From an uncultured Ruminococcus sp. (GTDB lineage: Bacteria > Bacillota > Clostridia > Oscillospirales > CAG-272), in contig CADCPG010000145.1 in assembly GCA_902803255.1 (NCBI GenBank), forward strand, positions 1 through 7,899: DNA of 7,899 nucleotides, given 5' to 3'. The notes below the pieces were generated by a model, which saw only the letters and a list, made by a program, of their open reading frames with translations, made no database searches and had not been told where the DNA came from. This document shows, one piece after another, positions 6,761-7,899 of this stretch. The position numbers and the translations under genes are program-made. Numbering within the stretch: the first letter of the stretch is position 1; the number at the start of each line of letters is the position of its first letter.

Positions 6761-6793
6761 GCCCGGTCTCATGATATCTCCCGCCATTTAAGA

Positions 6794-6831
6794 ATAACAT
6801 CCCGGCCGGTATCCTCCGGCCGGGATGTTAT
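6794..6831. terminator. Bidirectional hairpin between convergent SGNH genes
   Basis: ATAACATCCCGGCCGG (6794-6809) and CCGGCCGGGATGTTAT (6816-6831) are perfect 16-bp complements with a TATCCT loop. It lies 33 bp after the plus-strand stop and 7 bp after the minus-strand stop. Neither side has a long U-run (the plus side reads GTCTGATTC and the minus side TCTTAAAT), but the A/T base of the stem and the convergent layout make a two-way terminator the best reading. Confidence 0.8.
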
Positions 6832-6838
6832 GTCTGAT

Positions 6839-7555
6839 TCATGCTATTGCTGATCCCTCGCCGAGCCCGAAGAACATACTCCCGGCGTTCTCCGCCAGGG
6901 TCTCGCGTATGAGCCTGTGTCCCTTCTCGCTCGGGTGGATGCCGTCGTCGGAGATGAGCGAGCGGTAGTCGTGCGAGAGAAGGAACGGACTCCGGATGTC
7001 GATGAGCGGGCAGCCGCTCTCGGCTGCGACGCGCTCGACGAGTCCGTTGTAGTATTCGTGGAAGCGGTAGAGCATTCCGACGTTCCCGAGCCACGACAGT
7101 ATGTTGCCGGCCGAAAGGCCGCGCGCGATATGCCTGAAGTACAGGTCTGGGTCTATCGGAACGAGGTTTGTCAGCGCGACGGCCGCTCCCGCCTCTTTCG
7201 CCCTCTCTATGTTCCTCTTGTAGACCGCGACGAACTCCTCTGGCCCCGTGACCGGGCGGTGTTCGCCTTCGGGGCATTCCGAGACCGCCCGCCAGTCGTG
7301 GTCTGAGTCGTTGCCGCCGTATTCGAAGAGCACGGCGAAGCGTCCGTCTGACGTATCCGGGAGGAGCCGGTCGAGACGGTCTCCGCAGTATCTGACCGTC
7401 GCGCCCATGCGGGAGCGGTTGATCACGGAGATGCCGCGTTCGGTCAGCGGGCCGAACGTGCCGTCGTCGCACAGCGTATAGCTGTGCATCCCCGCTCCCG
7501 AGCGGTATATTATCCCTTTCATCACGGAATCTCCGAGAATACATAGCTGTTTCAT
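6839..7555 (-). CDS. SGNH/GDSL-like hydrolase
   Basis: A 238-residue esterase-type protein with all four canonical blocks: ILGDSVMKG with nucleophile Ser10 (block I), INRSRMGATV with Gly51 (block II), FEYGGNDSDHDW with Gly81, Asn82 and Asp83 (block III), and SDDGIHPSEKGH with Asp204 and His207 (block V). It fits the GDSL-like lipase/acylhydrolase family (Pfam Lipase_GDSL_2) in length and order. There is no signal peptide, so it is predicted cytoplasmic. ATG at 7553-7555 (minus strand) is preceded by repeated AAGGA motifs (complements at 7564-7568 and 7570-7574), the nearer one eight bases away. It converges with the sulfatase-SGNH pair, is not a close copy of the 5936-6760 protein, and probably cleaves a different acyl or acetyl ester. 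Substrate unknown. Confidence 0.9.
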   Translation of the reverse strand: MKQLCILGDSVMKGIIYRSGAGMHSYTLCDDGTFGPLTERGISVINRSRMGATVRYCGDRLDRLLPDTSDGRFAVLFEYGGNDSDHDWRAVSECPEGEHRPVTGPEEFVAVYKRNIERAKEAGAAVALTNLVPIDPDLYFRHIARGLSAGNILSWLGNVGMLYRFHEYYNGLVERVAAESGCPLIDIRSPFLLSHDYRSLISDDGIHPSEKGHRLIRETLAENAGSMFFGLGEGSAIA

Positions 7556-7610
7556 TTGCCTTTTCCTTTTCCTTTCCCGTTATACGTTCTTTCGCGTCGT
7601 TTTCGCTTTT

Positions 7611-7639
7611 ATTTTACATTCCGCGCCGGGAAAAGTCCA
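7611..7639 (-). promoter_or_regulatory. Candidate promoter of the minus-strand SGNH gene
   Basis: Read on the minus strand, TGGACT (7639-7634) matches TTGACA at four of six positions and TAAAAT (7616-7611) matches TATAAT at five of six, with a 17-bp spacer. The start would be near 7604, about 49 nt before the ATG. The imperfect -35 box and the repeat boxes ending one base upstream of it suggest an activator-dependent promoter. Confidence 0.5.
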
Positions 7640-7640
7640 C

Positions 7641-7718
7641 CTACCGCCGGGAAATCCCGGGAAACGCGCGGTCTACCGCCCGGAAACCGCCGGTAGAGTG
7701 CCTCTCTACCGCCGGTAG
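7641..7718. repeat. Three CTACCG-core boxes at 32-33 bp spacing, with inverted copies
   Basis: CTACCGCCGG occurs at 7641-7650 and 7706-7715, with a one-base-longer variant CTACCGCCCGG at 7673-7683. The spacings are 32 and 33 bp, about three helical turns. Inverted CGGTAG copies lie at 7691-7696 and 7713-7718, making TCTACCGCCGGTAGA (7705-7719) a palindrome. Centres fall near -42, -74 and -108 from the inferred start of the minus-strand gene. Best read as an activator-binding array; alternatively as a set of RNA stems. Confidence 0.5.
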
Positions 7719-7899
7719 AATCGAAAAAACGGCGGGATACCTGTCGCCCCTTTTCTTTCTGTTATCATTTTTTCCGAAAATCATGTCTTTCTACCGTACC
7801 TTTCCGCATCTGGGAGCGTTTTTCCGCTCCGGTGCCAATATTATACCCCGGAAAGATTAAAGAAACATTTAAAAGAGCGGCTGAAGGCCGGTTTTCATA

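Larger units (their letters stand above)
7556..7899. other. Long non-coding upstream region of the minus-strand SGNH gene
   Basis: About 340 bp without a credible gene on either strand. From left to right it holds the AAGGA-rich ribosome site of the minus-strand gene (7559-7574), a candidate promoter (7611-7639), three spaced CTACCG boxes with inverted copies (7641-7718), a possible minus-strand terminator-like hairpin followed by six Ts (7724-7750), another CTACCG (7791-7796), a GGAGCG/CGCTCC hairpin (7813-7830) and a TATAAT on the minus strand (7840-7845). The gene to the right is outside the window. Confidence 0.6.

Noticed and set aside
6037..6774. 245-codon plus-strand frame overlapping the SGNH gene at 5936-6760
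   Set aside because: Arg-rich out-of-frame translation without motifs, whereas the other frame carries the GDSL, GCND and GHMNPWGY blocks.
6828..7544. 238-codon minus-strand frame overlapping the minus-strand SGNH gene
   Set aside because: Shifted, Arg-rich frame; the 6839-7555 frame has all catalytic blocks and a good ribosome site.
7641..7718. CRISPR array
   Set aside because: Only three degenerate 10-11-bp boxes with internal dyads; no repeat units of 23 bases or more and no unique spacers.
7878..7894. Terminator at the right edge (CGGC...GCCG then GGTTTT)
   Set aside because: Only a 4-bp stem and cut close to the window end; too weak to call on either strand.

Overview
The window reads as a GC-rich, anaerobe-like bacterial chromosome segment, probably from a clostridial (Firmicutes) gut-type bacterium. 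The hints are a stand-alone ECF transporter S component, AAGGAGG-like ribosome binding sites, near-consensus sigma-70 promoters with 17-bp spacers, and SGNH hydrolases of a type common in clostridia. The taxonomy is an inference, not something the sequence proves. I recognise no phage, IS, tRNA, rRNA or CRISPR sequence.

Left half (1-4302): sulfur amino-acid metabolism. A LysR-type regulator (129-1034) sits behind a perfect TTGACA-17-TATAAT promoter overlapped by a 25-bp palindrome at the start site. It is followed on the same strand by metY (O-acetylhomoserine sulfhydrylase, 1153-2436) with its own TTTACA-17-TATAAT promoter, then cysK (O-acetylserine sulfhydrylase, 2673-3602) and a small ECF transporter substrate-binding membrane protein (3679-4218). 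The group ends at a strong intrinsic terminator (4275-4302). MetY and CysK both fix sulfide into organic form, as homocysteine and cysteine. The regulator and transporter are plausibly tied to that pathway.

Middle (4304-6831): immediately after the terminator a TTGAAT-17-TATAAT promoter drives a formylglycine-type (CxPSR) sulfatase (4375-5883) and, 52 bp later, an SGNH hydrolase with an atypical catalytic-His block (5936-6760). Neither shows a signal peptide. This looks like a two-gene cassette for removing sulfate and acyl groups from an imported substrate.

Right end (6794-7899): a second, canonical SGNH hydrolase (6839-7555) runs on the minus strand and converges on the cassette, sharing a 16-bp perfect hairpin as the probable bidirectional terminator. 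Its upstream region holds a plausible promoter preceded by three CTACCG-core boxes spaced 32-33 bp apart, centred near -42, -74 and -108 of the inferred start. This is the most system-like unexplained structure in the window.

The proposed transcription units are lysR; metY-cysK-ECF S; sulfatase-SGNH; and the minus-strand SGNH. The long non-coding stretches (2437-2672 and 7556-7899) carry nested, competing inverted repeats, and the first also has a very short ORF with a Shine-Dalgarno sequence.
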